Made by a program: the position numbers and the translations under genes. Positions 62,616 through 64,000 of a stretch of DNA of 64,000 nucleotides are shown here, piece after piece; within the stretch, counting starts at the first letter, position 1; the number at the start of each line of letters is the position of its first letter. The stretch covers positions 139,001 to 203,000 of the forward strand of contig NC_016586.1 in assembly GCF_000283655.1 (NCBI RefSeq), written 5' to 3'. The notes under the pieces are model-generated. The model saw only the letters and a program-made list of their open reading frames with translations. It was not told the origin of the DNA and did not search any database. The stretch comes from Azospirillum lipoferum 4B. GTDB taxonomy: Bacteria; Pseudomonadota; Alphaproteobacteria; Azospirillales; Azospirillaceae.

Positions 62616-64000
62616 TCAGGAAACCGCTGCCGGGAGCCGGGCCGGCATGTTGTCCAGGATCCAGCGCTCGAATTGCGGCGCCGGCATCGGCTTGGCATAG
62701 AGGTAGCCCTGCGCGGCGTCGCAGCCGAGCGACCGCAGGATTTCCTCCTGCTCGGCCGTCTCGATCCCTTCGGCGAGGACGGTCATTCCCAGCTCATGAC
62801 CGACCTTTACGATGGTTGCGGCGATGCTGCGGCTTTCCGGGACAGTGCCGAGATCGGTTACGAAGGAGCGGTCGATCTTGAGAACGGAGGCCGGGAGTTG
62901 CTGCAGCCGCGACAGCGACGAGTAGCCGGTGCCGAAATCGTCGATGGCGATGCTGAAACCCATGCCGCGAAGCGTCCGAACCGTCGCAAGGACCTGATCG
63001 TTCTCCATGGCGTGGCTTTCGGTGATCTCCAGTTCGATGTCGCGCGGGTCGGCGTTGCAGGACGAAAGGATGCGCTCGGCGCTGTGGACGAAACTGCCGT
63101 CGCGCAGCTGCCGCACCGAGACGTTGACGGCCATGCGCAGGCGCCCGACGGCACTGTCGCGCCAGTGGACCTGATGCAGGCAGGCCTGCCGCAGGACCCA
63201 TTCGCCCAGGCTGAGGATGTGGCCGGCATCTTCGGCAACCGGGATGAACTGGTCGGGTCTGACCCAGGTCCCTTCCGGCAGCTGCCAGCGCAGCAGAGCC
63301 TCGCTCCCGAAGGGGGTTCCGTCCGACAGGGCGATCTGCGGCTGGTAGACGAGAGAGAATTGACCGTTGGCTTGCGCTTCGGCAAGGCGGCTGACCAGCG
63401 AGAGCCGCCCGTGCAGTTCCTCTTCCATCGCGGGGTCGAAGCGCAGGATGCGGCCACGCCCGCTGCGCTTGGCTCCCTTCAAGGCCATCCCCGCCCGGCG
63501 GACCAGCCGATGGACGTCCGACTCCCGATCGTCGGCCAGCACGTAGCCGCCCGATATCCGGATATCGATGGGGTGTCCGTTGATGGTGAAGGGATCCGCG
63601 AAGCACAGGTCGACAGCGCGCACCAGATCCCGTTCATCGAGCGGCTGTTTCAGCCAGACCAGCACCCCGAACATGTCGCTGGCGATGCGGCTGACCGCGT
63701 GCCGGTCGCTGAACACCGAGCCCAGCCGGTTGGCCACCGCCAGCAGCAGCCTGTCGCCGGTCTCGTGTCCCAGTCCATCGTTCACCGATTGGAAATGGTC
63801 GAGGTCGAGAAGCAGGACCGTCAGCACGCCGGCCGACGGCGACTGGCGCGCGATCCGGCTGCCGATCTCCTCCAGGAACAGGGTGCGGTTGGCCAATCCC
63901 GTCAGCGTGTCGTAATAGGCGAGCGACCGGACGTCGTCGAGGAGCGAGACGTTGTCGAAGCCGAGCGCCACGTTGGAGCAGAAGACTTCCAGCAGGCGCC
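62616..64000 (-). CDS. DUF3369-GGDEF-EAL cyclic-di-GMP protein, N-terminus beyond window
   Basis: At least 461 residues, continuing past base 64000. The visible N-terminal edge RLLEVFCSNVALGFDN looks like the end of a DUF3369 domain, so a receiver domain may lie upstream. The GGDEF domain (YYDTLTGLANRTLFLEEIG, LLLDLDHFQSVNDGLGH) has a broken active-site motif, ASDMF instead of GGDEF, so diguanylate cyclase activity is unlikely. The EAL domain keeps SEALLRW, ELEITES, IAIDDFGTGYSSLSRL, LKIDRSFV and VLAEGIETAEQ, all key metal and catalytic residues. Predicted role: c-di-GMP phosphodiesterase with a GTP-sensing or inert GGDEF. Confidence 0.9.
   Translation of the reverse strand, partial: RLLEVFCSNVALGFDNVSLLDDVRSLAYYDTLTGLANRTLFLEEIGSRIARQSPSAGVLTVLLLDLDHFQSVNDGLGHETGDRLLLAVANRLGSVFSDRHAVSRIASDMFGVLVWLKQPLDERDLVRAVDLCFADPFTINGHPIDIRISGGYVLADDRESDVHRLVRRAGMALKGAKRSGRGRILRFDPAMEEELHGRLSLVSRLAEAQANGQFSLVYQPQIALSDGTPFGSEALLRWQLPEGTWVRPDQFIPVAEDAGHILSLGEWVLRQACLHQVHWRDSAVGRLRMAVNVSVRQLRDGSFVHSAERILSSCNADPRDIELEITESHAMENDQVLATVRTLRGMGFSIAIDDFGTGYSSLSRLQQLPASVLKIDRSFVTDLGTVPESRSIAATIVKVGHELGMTVLAEGIETAEQEEILRSLGCDAAQGYLYAKPMPAPQFERWILDNMPARLPAAVS

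Overview
The window is high-GC, densely coded DNA. Gene content (TRAP and ABC importers, PBP-linked chemoreceptor, DUF3369-GGDEF-EAL protein, 4-carboxy-4-hydroxy-2-oxoadipate aldolase, a Rhizobiales-type intergenic palindrome, IS427/IS701/IS6/IS3 pieces) points to a soil or plant-associated alphaproteobacterium, most likely Azospirillum or a close relative. This is inference from gene families; no rRNA or marker gene is present.

Region 1 (1-15.5 kb) is a siderophore locus of the pyochelin type: a divergent, window-truncated PchR-like AraC regulator, two strong Fur boxes, then a tightly overlapped operon pchD-E-F-K-C-B-A. It encodes isochorismate synthase, isochorismate pyruvate lyase, a salicylate-AMP ligase, two cysteine-loading cyclisation NRPS modules, a thiazoline reductase and an editing thioesterase. 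The first NRPS has no embedded epimerase and the reductase is not of the PchG type, so enantio-pyochelin or a close relative is the best guess. The 3' end of pchA runs into an IS701-type transposase fragment.

Region 2 (15.5-18.7 kb) is genomic debris: two LysR fragments, a galD-ligJ deletion relic, an intact ligK/galC aldolase and a DUF1932 dehydrogenase, and a 3-hydroxyisobutyrate-dehydrogenase stub, all apparently remains of an aromatic-acid (gallate/protocatechuate) catabolic cluster. Region 3 (18.7-24.7 kb) is an RND efflux pump with its lipoprotein adaptor and outer-membrane factor, followed by a miniature IS6-family remnant.

Region 4 (25.2-31.5 kb) is a LacI-controlled operon on the minus strand: TRAP solute receptor, ribokinase-family kinase, DapA/NanA-family aldolase, TRAP small and large permeases, with good LacI operators in the divergent promoter. 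Region 5 (31.7-33.0 kb) holds a complete IS427-group element, a widespread palindromic repeat and an IS3 relic. Region 6 (33-37.2 kb) is an AraC regulator divergent from an AaeB/AaeX/AaeA-like aromatic-acid efflux set.

Region 7 (37.6-45.1 kb) is the most unusual part: a five-gene minus-strand operon encoding a Trypco2 protein, a trypsin-like protease with intact catalytic residues, a MoxR AAA+ ATPase, a 1411-residue protein that joins a degenerate vWA-like domain to a large polytopic membrane region, and a small single-pass membrane protein. About 1 kb in the middle of the large gene is conspicuously AT-rich. This resembles the computationally predicted MoxR/vWA/trypsin conflict systems, but with a membrane-embedded presumptive effector.

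Region 8 (45.5-48.6 kb) is a GntR/HutC regulator, a LigI-like amidohydrolase and a MatC-like carboxylate carrier. Region 9 (48.9-57.2 kb) is a 2-aminoethylphosphonate import and degradation locus (ABC transporter with fused permease, LysR, phnW, phnX, pbfA). Region 10 (57.3-64 kb) is sensory: a chemoreceptor with its own periplasmic binding protein, a BMP-family periplasmic protein overlapping a histidine kinase gene, and a GGDEF-EAL protein cut by the window end.
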